Assembly (NCBI RefSeq): GCF_050003625.1 | Contig: NC_134398.1 | Span: 201,618,583 to 201,682,582, forward strand | DNA length: 64,000 nt | Reading direction: 5' to 3' | Source of the DNA: Haematobia irritans | Lineage: Eukaryota > Arthropoda > Insecta > Diptera > Muscidae | Shown: positions 1-12,686 of the stretch, piece after piece | How the letters are laid out: the number at the start of each line of letters is the position of its first letter | Numbering within the stretch: position 1 is the stretch's first letter | The notes under the pieces: model-generated | What the model was told of the DNA's origin: nothing | The model's input: the letters and a program-made list of their open reading frames with translations, nothing else | Databases searched by the model: none | Translations under genes and position numbers: made by a program

Positions 1-160
1 ATCTTTTTTATAGAAAATGTGTGAAGTGCCTCTTTGTTGGAGAGGAATATTTGGAAAAATCTACCAAAACGTCAATAATTCTGCCAGTCTACCAAACAGT
101 AAAAAATCTGCCATTTTTTGTAGAATACTTCCAACTGTGGCAACCATGGCACTAACTCCT
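1..160. mobile_element. Terminal fragment of a 29-bp-array-bearing element
   Basis: The first bases still resemble an array unit (TTTTATAGAAAATGTGT). They are followed by a stretch with repeated CTACCAAA and CTACCAAAC motifs ending in CCAACTGTGGCAACCATGG. Nearly the same arrangement follows an array at 54,986-55,112, so I read this as the conserved end of an element whose array lies left of the window. The start is cut off by the window edge. No protein is supported here. Confidence 0.6.
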
Positions 161-1468
161 TCTTCATCATTGAACGGTAGTAACAAGGAGAAGGAAATAC
201 ATATAACCATGAAGCAATGCCAATAACTAACTCCAAATTGAGGGAATTTTAAGAGGTCAAACAATGACATAACTATTTTAAGGGGCTATAAAGATTTGGA
301 GATATTCTATTAGTGTACAGGTTTTGCAAGACTTCGACGTTTAAGAATATAAACTGAAAAAGAAAGAAAATTAATTCAATGAGTTCAGAAAATTGCAATA
401 GATAATTTCCTTAAAAAAAAATATTTCTATACAAAATTTAATTTCTTACGAAAATTTTATTTCTACAAAATAATTTTAAAAATTTTATTTATATAAATTT
501 TTATTCAAAAGTCTTATTCTATACAAATCTATGTTATTCGAGGTATTACTGTTTTTATTCTAGAGTTCATGCCAAGTCATATATCAAAATATTTCATAGA
601 ATATCTTTGAGAGTTTAAAAACTAAACCACTACTTCCCTAACTTTGGCCTCTTCCATGTTAGTGGGTGTTGTATAGACAAGGAAAATTGCCAATTATGGC
701 TAAACAAACTGCTAATTGTAAAGGGGAGTCGGTAGAAAAATTTCTGCCCAGTGTGGAGTGGACGATCTTTTGTTTCTTGGCTGTAAAGAACTTTTTTCCT
801 CAGACAAGCTATACAAAGATGTTAGTCAATGCTATTGCAATCACATCTCCATATGGTACACCTGTGTTCTTCCATAGCATTTACGATTTTGTGAATCATA
901 TCAAAGGTATTAGGTTTTTATGCAAAAATCGATTTCGTTTCAATGCTCAATGTAGATAGGTTTTTTTCATGGTCAGATTACCTTGATGGTCAATATGTTA
1001 ATTTATTTATCTCAGCAGGATATATGTGAAGAATATGCTGATTTGAGATGCTGCAATGAAGAGACAAAACTTAAGCGATTGTTGGAAATAGTGGTGTTGG
1101 AGGTGATATGATGAAGGTGATATGCAGATTGCTTTTTTTTGTGGTACTCATCCTCAGTATGTAGCCCTTTGCATATCTGTTTTACTCTGCATGAATAAAT
1201 TGGATTTTTTCTTGGTTTATTGATCAGCAATGCAACCAGCTTGTAGTTGTAATGCCATTGATTTAAATCGCATATTTTTTTGGTTTGTCTCCCCCTTGAT
1301 TTATATGGAATTTGCATATCAAGAAATAATTTATGTTACGAATATGATTGCCTTGTATACCACATACGGATTGCATTTTATTTGATTAGGGGACGATTTT
1401 GAGATTGAATTTTTAATTAAAATATCACATGTAGGATCAAAATGATGATTTAAAATGGTATCTGTTGA
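161..1468. other. Non-coding AT-rich stretch, no gene recognised
   Basis: I see no recognisable coding region. About 395-540 holds a degenerate remnant resembling the 29-bp arrays (ATTTCTATACAAAATTT and similar). A 97-codon open frame at 666-959 and a 101-codon frame on the minus strand at 1012-1317 have no domain, signal or composition that supports a protein. Confidence 0.5.
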
Positions 1469-3905
1469 AAAGAATTTCTACGAAAATTTCTATAAAATTT
1501 TCTCTAAAGACCAATTTTCTATAAAATTTTGTCTAACGATAAATTTTCTATAAAATTTTCCCTAAAGCAAAAGTTTCTATGAAATTTTGTCTAAAGATAA
1601 TTTTTTTTTATAAAATTTTCTCCAAAGCAAAAGTTTCTATGAAAGTTTTCTCTACACGTAAAATTGTATGAAATTTTCCCAAAAATGTAAATTTGTTACA
1701 AATTTTCTTTAAATATAAAAATTCTATAATTAAAAAAACACAGCATTTCTATGAAAATTTTTTAAAGACAAAATGTTTTCGACATTTTCTTTAAAGACAC
1801 AATTTTTATGAAATTTTCTGCATAGACAAAATTTCTATGAAATTTTTTCTAAAGAAAACCTTTGTAAGAAATTTTCTTTAATGAAAACATTTTTGTGAAA
1901 TTTTCTCTAAATACAAATTTCTATGAATTTTTCACTACCATAAAATTTCTATGGAATTTTCTCTGAAGACAAAATTGCTATGAAATTTTCTTTACGGACA
2001 AAATTTCTATGGAATTTTCTCTAAAGGCAAAATCTCTATGAAATTTTCTGTAAAGACAAAATTTCTATGAAATTTTCTGTAGAGACAAAATTTCTGTAAA
2101 GACAAAATTTCTGTGACATTTTCTCTAAAAAATTTCTATGAGATTTTCTCTAAAGAAAGAATTTCTAAGATATCATCTCTAAATATAACATTTCTATGAA
2201 ATTTTCTCTGAAGACAAAATTTCTATGAAATTTTCTCTAAAGACAAGATTTCTATGCAATTATCTCTTAAAACAAGATTTCTATGAAATATTGTCCAAAG
2301 ACAAAATTTCTATTAAATTTTCTCTAATACCAAAATTTCTATTAAATTTTCTCCAAAAACAAAATTTCTATGAATATTTCTCGAAGGAAAAAATTTCAAT
2401 AAATTTTTTTCTAAATACAAAAACTCTATTAAATTTTCTCTAAAAACAAAATTTCTATGAAATTTTCTCAAGAGACAAAATTTCTATGAAATTTTCTCTA
2501 ATACCAACATTTCTATTAAATTCTCTCCAAAAACAAATTTTTTTGGAATATTTCTCGAAGGACAAAATTTCTATGAATTGTTTTCTAAAAACAAAATTTC
2601 TATGAAATTTTCTCTAAAAACAAAATTTCTATGAATGTTTCCCTACTATAAAATTTCTATGAATTTTTCTCTAAAGACAAAATCTCTATAAAATTTTCTG
2701 TAAAGACAAAATGTCTATGAAATGTTCTCTAACGACAAAATTTCTATGAAATTTTCTGTAAAGATAAAATTTCTATGAAATTTCTCTAGAGAAATAATTT
2801 CTGTGATACAGATATACAATTTCTATGAAATTTTTTGAAGATAATATTTCTATGAAATTTTCTCTAAGACAAAATCTCTATGAAAAATTCTGCAAAGCAA
2901 AATTTCTATGAAATTTTCTCTAACCACACAATTTTCATTAATTTTTCTCTAAAGACTTTCTATAAAATTTTCTATAAATGAAAAAATTATATAAAATTTT
3001 CGCCAAAAACAAAATTTCTATGAAATTCCTCTAAAGACAAAATGTCTATGAAATGTTCTCTAAACCCAAAATTTCCATTAAATTTCCTCCAAAAGAGAAG
3101 ATGGAGAAGTTTTCCAAGAAATTTTCTGTGAAGTGAAAATTTTAATGAAATTTTCTAAAGAGAAAATTTTAATGAAATTTTCTCCAAAGACAATTTTTTT
3201 ATGAAATTTTGTTAAAAGACAAAACTTCTATGAAATTTTCTCTAACGAAAAAAAAATCTGTAAAATTTCCTTTAGAGACAAAATTTCTAAGAAATTTTCT
3301 TTATGAAAACATTTCTATGATATTTTCTGTGAAGTAAACATTTTAATGAAATTTTCTAAAGACAATTTTTTTATGAAATTTTCTTTAAAGACAAATTTTT
3401 TATGAAATTTTTTCAAAAGACAAAACTTCAATGAAATTTTCTCTAACGAAAAAAAATTCTATAAAATTTTCTCTAGAGACAAAAAATTCTATAAAATTTT
3501 CTCAAGAGACAAAAATTTCTATGAAATTTTCTCTAGAGACAAAATTTCATAGAAATTTCTATGAAATGTTCTCTAAGGGCTAGATTTCTATGAAATTTTC
3601 TCTAACGAAAAAAATTCTATAAAATTTTCTCTAAAGACAAAATTTCTTTAAAATTTTCTTTCTAAGAAATTTTATTTATCGAAAAAATTTCTATGAAATT
3701 TTCTCTCGATACAAAATTTCTATGAAATATTCTCTAAAGACAAAAATTCTAAAAAATTTTCTGTAAAAACATAATTTGAATGGAATTTTCTCTAAAGACT
3801 AAATTTCTATAAAATTAAAATTCTCTTCAACCACAAATGTTCTATACATTTTTTTTCTAAATACAAATTTCCAATAAAATCTTATCTACAGTTAAATTTA
3901 CTTTG
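1469..3905. repeat. 29-bp minisatellite array, ATGAAATTTTC subtype
   Basis: About 80 degenerate units follow each other with a 29-bp step. The unit is built from ATTTCTATGAAATTTTC followed by TCTAAAGACAA. Single units vary by substitution and small indels. This subtype differs from the TTTCTATAGAAA subtype found in most other arrays of the window, although the period is the same. Short open frames inside it are by-products of the repeat. Confidence 0.9.
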
Positions 3906-5084
3906 AAATGTTATCTTTATATCTTTCGTCAACATTTTTTCCTGCTATTAGTTCGGTCACCAACAATATCATTGTGTTGAGTACATTTGCGTATTTTTCT
4001 GTTCGTTGTGCAACTAATTAACGCCAATAAACTGAGCAAAAAATAAAACAAAAACGCACCATACCAACTCTTGTCAGCAACCATCAACCAAAGTTGTCGT
4101 AGAAAAAAAATGCAACTGTGGACAACACCACTTTAACAGTGGCTACGGTTGGAAAATTTGGAACCATCTCTTTGTAGTTCATTTAAATTACATTTCAACA
4201 CTGCACCTCCGTTCATTTCGGTATATTCCCCCATCCTATTATGCGTTCGAAAAACTCAGTTTTCAGCCATTCGTTAGAAGTAAATAATTTTTGCATGCGA
4301 TTTGTGCGATTTGAATAAAACTGTAATTATTTCTAATGTTCGCATTTAAAGTGATGGTGTGCATGCGCAGATGAATGTTTCGTGATGTGTTGGTACAACA
4401 CTGCATACTTAAAAAAAGTCTATGCTAGCAAAAATTGGATAATTCAGTGAATGACTTAGGGTAATAAAAATGGCATATTCAAAGTTTTATTTCTTCAGAT
4501 TTTTATCTTTGATCTCGTTCAGATTTTTCCAAAGAAAAAAATTATGTAGAAATCTCTATTGACCTTTAATTTAACATTTTCCGGAATGGAATACACTAAA
4601 TTATTTCGAAATTTTATTTTTTTTTAATTGTGGATTTTTCTTAATAAAATAACGCACTGATATTTTATTTTATTTTTTTAATATTTTCGTATATTTTATT
4701 TCTTCTATCGTAACCCTATTAAATAGACATCTATTGCAACCTGGACTCACCCCTTCTGGGGGTTTTTATATTGCCGACATCATTTGCAATTAATTATATG
4801 TTAATTTAAAACATAATTGCCTAGTAGCATTTTGCGTATTCCATAGTTTTATAATAACCATGAATGCAAATTCAAGAAGTTGTTGGCTTAAAGCGATTTC
4901 GAAGACTACAGATAAATGCGTTTTTTCTTTTTCTTTGAAGCGGTAGCTAACACCCAGCTTTCTATTGAATGCTGAAACTCCATATTCTGCTAGACAAGTG
5001 AATCGTAAAATTTTACTTCTTTTTTTTTGAATTTAATGGAAAAATTAAGTAGTGAGCTAGGTAATTGCCATTGTGAATGCAATG
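3906..5084. other. Non-coding stretch with one dispersed repeat
   Basis: No gene is recognisable. It contains the repeat described at 4068-4216 and long T-rich runs near 4610-4690. Confidence 0.5.
4068..4216 (+). repeat. Dispersed repeat, copy 1 (pair with 8914-9062)
   Basis: About 149 bp starting CAGCAACCATCA and running through AGTTGTCGTAGAAAAAAAA, CAACACCACTTTAACAGTGG and CTACGGTTGGAAAATTTG. It is closely matched in the same orientation at 8914-9062. The segment AACAGTGGCTACGGTTGGAA is identical in both. Termini and target duplications are not clear, so the class of element is unknown. Confidence 0.75.
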
Positions 5085-5852
5085 TGTAATTTAAATATTT
5101 CCATTGAATTTTAGAAAGTTTTGTAAATAAATATAATTGCGTTTGTTTCTTAAGCCTTTCAAGACTAATGTATGTGTCTTAAGTCTTTTATTCATGGCAG
5201 GAGAGAGGATAATATTTTTCGAAGAGAGAGAGAGAGATATAAATCCGTTAAAACTTTTGCATATAATATTATTGAATTTGTTTCTTAAGTCTTTCGTTTA
5301 TTAGCATACCAATAAAAGTTTAATGTTCGTGTTTTAAGTCTTTTATTGATGGCAGGAGACAGAGAACAATTTCTTGGCGATTGATGCGATAATGTGCGTA
5401 TAAAAACAATAACAATTTGTATATACTATTATTTTTGCTCCGGAATTGGAACTCAAAAGATGCAAATCGTAATTTAAATATTTCCATTGAATTTTAAAAA
5501 GTTTTGTAAATAAATTCAATTGCGTTTGTTTCTTAAGCTTTTCAAGACTAATGTATGTGTCTTAAGTCTTTTATTCATGGCAGAAGAGAGAATAATATTT
5601 TTCGAAGAAAGAGAGAAAGATAAATCCGTTAAATTTTTTGTATATAAATATTATTGAGTTTGTGTCTTAAGTCTTTCGTTTATTAGCATACCAATAAAAG
5701 TTTAATGTTCGTGTCTTAAGTCTTTATTGATGGCAGGAGAGAGAGAGAGAGAATAATTTCTTGATGACTGTTGTGATAATGTTTGTAGAAAAAACCAGCA
5801 ATTTGCATATACTATGTTTGCTCCGGAATTAGGACTTAAAAGGTGCAAATCG
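5085..5852. repeat. Direct tandem duplication of a 384-bp unit
   Basis: Two adjacent copies (5085-5468 and 5469-5852) begin GTAATTTAAATATTTCCATT and end near CTCCGGAATT...GCAAATCG. They match over most of their length. Each contains several TCTTAAGTCTTT motifs followed by TATTCATGGCAGGAGAGAG or TATTGATGGCAGGAGAGAG, with purine GA runs of differing length. No coding potential is evident. Confidence 0.8.
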
Positions 5853-6069
5853 TCTTTTCGACCAATTGAACTTTTGTCAACAAAAGTCAAAGTTGACGTC
5901 TCGTAATCTTTAAATTGTCTTTGGCCTAATCGGGTAATCAAACTTCTATAACAAAGTCAACAAGCCAAATTTGAATTGAAAGAGCATAGTAGTGTAGCTA
6001 CTAGTATGGTGAAAATTGGTAAACAGTCAAGACAATTGTCGTGACCCGACGATTGTCTTTGATAATCAT

Positions 6070-6403
6070 GGCCTGTTCCTGTATATCGAACGAAAACTCA
6101 TTCGAAAGAAAGGCAGTCACTCGAATTCGTATGAATTTGGGTTTTTCTATTTTTGAAAGTTCGTTTCGTTTGTAGGAGAATACATTGATTATCCAAAATG
6201 AGTATTTTCAAATTTTTGGCCTCAGAATTCAGTCAAATGTTAACAATGTTTTTACTTTTTTCTTGACACTTATTGTATATGTTCGTTTATTACTCGACAA
6301 CAAAATATGAAGTGACTTGCCTTTCGAAATAGAAGAACAAAAATCAATTTTCTTTCGTTTGGAATACGAAAGAAACCTTTCGTTCGATATACAGGACCAG
6401 GCC
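6070..6403. mobile_element. MITE with long terminal inverted repeats (TATATCGAACGAAA type)
   Basis: The left end GGCCTGTTCCTGTATATCG is matched in reverse complement by the right end CGATATACAGGACCAGGCC. The inverted similarity continues inward through the GAACGAAA block. The interior has no coding capacity. A second copy, interrupted by other elements, is seen around 36,152-37,688. The superfamily cannot be decided from the ends alone. Confidence 0.75.
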
Positions 6404-6480
6404 ATCAGTCAAGCTCTCCTAGGAGCTTGGTCGAGGAGATAACTCTTTATCCTTAAGCTAAACATTCCATTCAAATCTCT

Positions 6481-7842
6481 TTTTATACCCTCCACCATAG
6501 AATGGGGGATATATTCCACTTGAAACACATTGAAATATATCTCTAAAACCCCATAAAGTACCTATATTCTGGGTCGTAGTGAAATTCTGAGTCGATCTAA
6601 GCATGTCCGTCCGTCTGACTGTTGAAATCACGCTAACTTCCGAACGAAACCAGCTATCGACTTGAAACTTGGCACAAATAGTTGTTATTGTTGTAGGTCG
6701 GATGGTCTGGCAAATGGGCCATATCGGTCCACTTTTACGTATAGCCCCCATATAAACGGACCCCCAGATTTGGCTTGCGGATCTTCTAAGAGAAGCAAAT
6801 TACATCGGATGCGGTTGAAATTTGGTACATGGTGTTTGTAAATGGTTTCTAACAACCATGCGAAAATTGGTCTACATCGGTCCATAATTATATATAGTTC
6901 CCATATAAACCGATCCCCAGATTTGAACTCCGGAGCCACGTGGAAGAGCAAAATTCATCTGATACGGTTTAAATTTGGTACGTGGTGTTTGTATATGGTT
7001 TCTAACAACCATGCAGGAGTTTATCCATATCGGTCCATAATTATATGTAGCCCCCATATAAACCGATCCCCATATTTGACCTCCGGAGCCACGTGGAAGA
7101 GCAAAATTCATCTGACACGGTTTAAATTTGGTACGTGGTGTTTGTATATGGTTTCTAACAACCATGCAGGAGTTTATCCATATCGGTCCATAATTATATG
7201 TAGCCCCCATATAAACCGATCCCCATATTTGACCTCCGGTGCCTTTTTGAGAAGCAAAATTCATCCGATCTGATTGAAATTTAGTACGTGGTGTTAGTGT
7301 ATGGTAACATATCTAACAACCATGCCAAAAGTGGTCCATATCGGTCCATAATTATATATAGCCCCCATATAAACCGATCCTGAGATTTGGTTTTGGAGCC
7401 TCTTGGAACGGGAAATTTCATCCGATTAGTTGAAATTTGGTACATTGTGCTAGTATACGGCCGCTAACACCATGCCAAACTATGTCCATATCAGTCTATA
7501 GTTATATATAACCCTCAGATAAATCGATCCCCAATCACACAAAAATTGGTCCATATCAAGTTCATAATTGTATATAGTCCCCATATAAGCGACCGCCATA
7601 TTTCAATTCTGGCTCTCTACGTACCGAGCAATAGTCCATATCGTCCATATACCTTTTTTGTCTAATATATACCACGTATGGGCTAACTCACAATTTAGAA
7701 AACGATGTTAAGAAGTTTTAAGATATCACAACCCAAGTAATTCGATTATAGATGACAGCCTTTCGTAGAAGTTTCTACGCAATCCATGGTGGAGGGTACT
7801 TAAGATTCGGCCTGACCGAACATACGGCCGTATATACTTGTT
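6481..7842 (+). mobile_element. Mini-me-like element, family M (copy 1)
   Basis: It opens with TTTTATACCCTCCACCATAG and a partial complement of it (an end hairpin). Then come CCCCATAAAGTA, TTCTGGGTCG, GAGTCGATCTAAGCATG and a GTCCGTCCGTCTG ladder at 6605-6618. The body contains tandem units of about 153 bp, for example at 6823, 6977 and 7130, each starting GGTACRTGGTGTTTGTA. It ends with the hairpin TTCGGCCTGACCGAA (7806-7820) and TATATACTTG. The (TA)n and GTCY elements are the diagnostic pair of dipteran mini-me elements. No protein is encoded; the open frames across the units on both strands come from the 153-bp (51-codon) period. Confidence 0.85.
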
Positions 7843-8913
7843 TTAGTTTAGATTTGTATACTTTGCTTTCAGCTATAGGCATTGGAAAAATCCGATTAGT
7901 ATAGAATTTACCACCGACCATTATTTATATTGAAGATACCTGCATTTGAAATCAAAATCCTAAATCAAATTAACTATGTGTCCTTGAAGGAAATAACAAT
8001 CATTATAAACAATTTTGCCAACCATCCATTTCCATAACAAAATCAAATTCACATCAATGCTTATTCCATATTGTTCCCTTTATTTTTCTTTTTTTGCCAC
8101 CATTCTCAGTTTTAGCAATTCCATAGCCATTTGGCGGAATCCCTTTTTGTTTCATTCACTTTTGATGGATTTGTGTCCTCTCAAATACCGTTTGTTTTTC
8201 ATATGATTTTTTTTATGCATTTGAAATATGCCGCTTTCAACGCTCCTCTATAGTATATTGTGAAAGCTTTGATTTGCAGTTTGTGAATTTCAATTCATTT
8301 CATATGCCTGAAAATTCACCGACTTCCCTTTGACCGATCGAGTGTCTCATTATAATAAGCTGAAAGTCAATTTAAAACTGAAATTCAGCTACAGATGACC
8401 ATAAACGGAAATGTGGTCTGGTCATACAACTTTGAGATGACGTTTCTGTTTTGAGTTTACTTTTGATTTGAAGGTGGTGACGTAAAGGCTTGCCATTCTG
8501 GAGAGACATTAGGGATGACATACGCAGCAATAAAAAGTAAAATATTTTTGATGAACATGGGGTTTGTCATAAGTTTTATAAGTATTTTTTTAGTATATTA
8601 AAACATATCAAAAAAAAAAAAATAAAACCTATATTAATGAATTTGTAATCGGAAAAGTTGACATTTATCACAGAAACAGGACAAATACTGTATTAGGAAA
8701 AAAAATCGCAATGAAAACTTTTCAAATTTTTAGATTGAAAAATCCTATATACTCGTTTATACATAATTCGTATACTTAAAATGTTATATTTTGTTTTTCT
8801 GGGAATCATTAAGTCAGTCGACTTAGTAATTCTTACACCAAGAAATCTTCGAAAATTTAAATTAATTTAATTTAACGTGATTTAATTCTATAATTAATTG
8901 TTTTCTTTATTTT
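7843..8913. other. Non-coding AT-rich stretch, nothing recognised
   Basis: I see no gene, RNA or repeat family member. There is a poly(A)-like run near 8610. Confidence 0.5.
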
Positions 8914-9062
8914 ATCAGCAACCATCAGCTGAAGTTGTCGTAGAAAAAAAAATGCAACTATGGCCAACACCACCTTAACAGTGGCTACGGTTGGAAAATT
9001 TGAAATCGTCTCTTTATTGTTCATTTAAATTGCATCTTTAAAGCTGTAACTCCATTCATTTT
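8914..9062 (+). repeat. Dispersed repeat, copy 2 (pair with 4068-4216)
   Basis: It matches the copy at 4068-4216 in the same orientation, with scattered substitutions and a few small indels. Confidence 0.75.
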
Positions 9063-9164
9063 GAAATTTTAAATTTATTTAATTTAACGAGGTTTAATTC
9101 TATATTTATTTTGCTTTATTTTATTTTACTTCAGTTTATGTTTTATTCTATTTTGGTACAATTT

Positions 9165-9598
9165 CCCTACGGGAAATTGGTGCAAATTGCCACTGGCGCC
9201 CCTATCACAAGACCGGTACAGGTGATCCAGTTTGTCGCAGTATTTAAATAGTGATAATTTAATGATTTCCATACTCCTTGTTATAAAAATCTTATCGGAT
9301 CTACACATTTAGTGTAGATCCACGATTCGGATAACCAAACTGAAACAGATTTCTAAGAGTTTGTCCGAGACTGGTTCATGAGGACCTGTCTATGGAGTGC
9401 TACTACTAAAATGCCCCAGGACGTGTCCTTAGCAACGAGTCCAAGGCGTGTCCTAAAGTGTAAATTTACCCCGTCAATGACAAACCCATGTTAAAGTGAC
9501 CGCTCCCTTCCATACGTCTTGACCAGAACTAGGACTGGTCCATGCACACCAGGGACTAGCCCTGTACCAGTCCTGTGGTTGATCCATTTTCCGTAGGG
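9165..9598. mobile_element. MITE with CCCTACGG terminal inverted repeats
   Basis: The left end CCCTACGGGAAATTGG and the reverse complement of the right end, CCCTACGGAAAATGG, match closely. The inverted similarity extends inward to CCACTGG and ACAGGACTGG. The element is 434 bp and less AT-rich than its surroundings. I cannot identify a convincing target duplication. An open frame that overlaps it on the minus strand (9474-9860) has no recognisable protein features. Confidence 0.65.
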
Positions 9599-10344
9599 TT
9601 ATTTTATTTAACAAACAAAACGAGCAATATTTTAACTGACTCAGCACTACCTTTCCGAATCGTAAAAAATCCCTCTTCCAAACTGTCATACCTAATTTTC
9701 GTGTAAAAGCCAAAACAAGAACAACACCGAGACACAAAAAAAAAAAAACAAAATGTTGATCGCTAAGGAGCGGTAGAATACAAAGGAATAGTTTTGCAAA
9801 TATTTTTGAAATGCGACACACATAAACCTTGGTTATAGTGCCACCAGTAGCCAATAGCATTGGACATATTTGCTTTTGAGATATATTTTGGAATTTTTAT
9901 AAATTTTGTGTATAAACAATTAATGGTTTAGGCAAGAGCACCAATATCAGTATATAATGTGCTGATTGACTAACATAGTAAAGTCAAAATAGTTCATCAA
10001 TCATTTTTGAATATCACTTATTTGCAATTGATTCTAATAAACTGATATATATTAAACAAATATCAGAAAATTCTGCCCTGGAAGTATTCGTCTAAATACT
10101 TCAAATCGATACAAGTAATTATCTGAAAGCAATAGCTTTCAAACACAGATTTTGCCATAAAAAATAATTTAACTGTATATTTTTCCAGAGTAGGGATTGT
10201 AATGAGTATTGAAAATGTAATCTCTTCGACTTTTTTCACAATTGTGATGGGTATAATAATAAGATAAGAATATTGCAACAATTTTACTAGGTAAGCTTAC
10301 ACAGTCAGGTACAATCGTTAATAAACATGACATGGAATTTTGTC
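9599..10344. other. Non-coding stretch, nothing recognised
   Basis: It lies between the MITE and the 3' tail of the reverse-transcriptase remnant. No convincing features. Confidence 0.45.
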
Positions 10345-11796
10345 AATTTTATTTATTTATTTCGTCTAGGGAAAATATTCCTTACAGACTAATGCTTAAT
10401 AATAAATTGTTAAACACAACAAAGTTCTTAAATTGATTAATATTCAAAGAAAAGTCTACGTCGTATAGCAAACTTATTCTATTACATTCTGTAAGAAATC
10501 TAGTGATGGGCTCATTCATAGCGTAGCTAGTTCTATGACAAGGAACATGAAAAACTTCAAAATTTCTTAATCTTCGGGATGGTACATGAAATCCTATTTT
10601 ACTAAGAATATAAGGACAATCTAAAGTGCCACATATAACTTTATATAAGAATAGAATGCATTGCAGAAGTCTTCGATCTTTTAATGTAGGCACATGTATC
10701 AATTTACATCGATGCTCATAGAGTGGAATTGGCTCAGTAAAATTGAGTGAACTTAAGCAAAACTTCACAAATTTTTTCTGAAGACGTTCAATACGATTGA
10801 TATGCGTACTACACGACGGGCTCCAAACAATTTGTGCATATTCTAACTTTGTCCTTACAAGCGCAGTGTACAAAGTCTTCCGAACATAAGGATCTTGAAA
10901 CTCTGTACTATGTCGTCTGATCAAAGCTAAAAGGGCATAGGCTTTTGGCATTATGTAATCAATATGAGCATTAAATGATAATTTAGAATCGAAAAAAAAG
11001 CCGAGATCTAAAATCTCACTAACTTGCCTAACACGATTATCGGTAACATAATACTCAGATATCATTGGGGAGTGACGACGACTAAAACATACATAAAAAC
11101 ATTTTCTAACATTTAGTGACAAGTGATTAATCTCACACCAATTCACAATCGAATTTAAATCACATTGAAGATGAATAGCATCTAATAAACTATTGACGCA
11201 CTTGAATAATTTTAAATCATCTGCATATAACAAAGTGTTGGAAAAAGAAATGCTCTTAGGCAAATCATTTATGAACAAATTAAATAATAGTGGGCCCAGA
11301 ACACTACCCTGTGGAACCCCTGATTTCGCAAAATAATTATAAGAGTTTACGCCATCAATAGACACCAAGTACACCCTATTGAATAAATATGACCCAATCC
11401 ACTTAAATGATTTTGAATGAAATCCAATCCTTGCTAATTTCGCAAGCAATATATCATGATCGACTTTGTCAAACGCCTTGGATAAATCAAGAAAAATAGT
11501 ATCTTCTTGGCAACCCTTTCGAAACTATCTATGCAAAAATTAGTAAATGATAAAAGATTCATTGTTGTAGACCTGCCACTTACAAATCCATGTTGGTAAG
11601 TAGATAAAATCGGCTTAACATCAGCAGAAATGTAACGATACATAACATGTTCAAATACTTTAGAAACATTCGACAATTTTGATATGGGCCTATAATTAGA
11701 TATATCAGTTTTATTTCCCGATTTAAAAATTGGAGTTACAAAAGAAATTTTCCAACGATCGATAAATAACCCCGATTGTAATGATTTATTAAATAT
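10345..11796 (-). pseudogene. 5'-truncated, frameshifted non-LTR retrotransposon reverse transcriptase
   Basis: This is the RT half of an ORF2-type protein from a Jockey/CR1-group non-LTR retrotransposon, which would copy its RNA into the genome by target-primed reverse transcription. On the minus strand the first segment (11,796 to about 11,515) shows SNYRPISKLSNVSKVFEHVMY and QHGFVSGRST. After a frame change, the second shows FLDLSKAFDKVDHD (catalytic Asp motif), GVPQGSVLGPLLF (about 11,320-11,282) and YADD (11,227-11,216). A thumb-like region with KLEYAQIVWSP and HINRIERLQKKF follows, with a stop at 10,382. The frame change is explained by loss of one base in a G run near 11,515. The endonuclease domain is absent because the 5' side abuts a 29-bp array. 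A 3' tail of ATTT/AAAT repeats lies at about 10,350-10,362. No RNase H domain is visible. Assignment to non-LTR RT is firm; the clade is less certain. Confidence 0.9.
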
Positions 11797-12510
11797 TTTT
11801 TTTTTAATTTGACAAAATTTTCTATAGAAATAAAATTTTGACAAGATTTTCGATGGATATACAATTTTCTGTAGAAATACAATTTGACACATTTTTCCAT
11901 AGAAATCAAACGGACACAAATTTTTACAGAAATAAAATGTTGACAAAATTTTCTATAGAAATAAAATGTTGACAAATTTTCTATAAAAATATAATTTTGA
12001 CAAGATTTTCTATGGAAATAAAATTTTTACAAATTTTTGGCAAAATTTCCTATAGAAATAAAATGTTGACAAAATTTACTATAGAAATAAAATTTTTAAA
12101 AATTTTCTATCAAAATAAAATTTTGATAAGATTTTCTATGGAAATAAAATTTCGATAAAAATATCTATAGAAATCAAAATTTTTTGTAGAAATAAAAATG
12201 TTGACAAAATTTGCTATAGAAATAAGATTTTAACAAAATTTTCTATAAAAATAAAATTTTGACAAAATTTTTTATAGAAATAAAATTTTACAAAATTTTT
12301 TATAGAAATAAAATTTTTATAAAATTATCTATAGAAATACAACTTTAACAAAATTTTCTATAGAAATAAAATTTTAACAAAATTTTCTATAGAAATAAAA
12401 TATTTGCAAAATTTTCTATCGAAATATAATTCTGGCAAAAGCTTTTATACAAATAAAGTTTTGACAAAATATTCTATATAAAGAACATTTAAACAACATA
12501 TTCTATAAAA
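11797..12510. repeat. 29-bp minisatellite array, TTTCTATAGAAA subtype
   Basis: About 24 units with a 29-bp step, each with TTTCTATAGAAA, then TAAAATTTTGAC and AAAATTTT. It directly joins the truncated RT on the left, and a minus-strand frame runs from the array into the RT. It probably belonged with the array at 17,906-18,415 before insertions separated them. Confidence 0.9.
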
Positions 12511-12525
12511 ACAAGTATATACAGC

Positions 12526-12645
12526 CAGGGATCCGGAGCGGTCCATTTTTTTCGCTCCGCTCCGTTCCCGCTCCGGAGAAAAAAAAACCGCTCCGCTCCA
12601 CGCTCCGCTCCGAGAAAAAAAAATCGCTCCGCTCCTCTTCAAGAA
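12526..12645 (+). repeat. GC-rich subterminal GGAGCG repeats, left hAT end
   Basis: Multiple copies of GCTCCGCTCCG and CGGAGCGG are separated by A or T runs. They strongly contrast with the AT-rich surroundings. By analogy with the AAACGG motifs of Ac, they may be transposase-binding sites; that is inference. Confidence 0.7.
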
Positions 12646-12686
12646 AATTATAGTACAAACATTGTATTATTTGTTCAATTGAGTTT

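Noticed and set aside
6842..7273. Overlapping open frames of 143 (plus) and 130 (minus) codons
   Set aside because: They cover tandem units of about 153 bp. That period is 51 codons, so any frame open in one unit stays open in the next. Similar frames occur in every family M copy (21,467-22,072, 36,448-37,141, 50,761-51,383). No protein features.
9474..9860. 128-codon minus-strand frame
   Set aside because: It runs across the end of the CCCTACGG MITE into unrelated flanking sequence, so it is unlikely to be a real protein.
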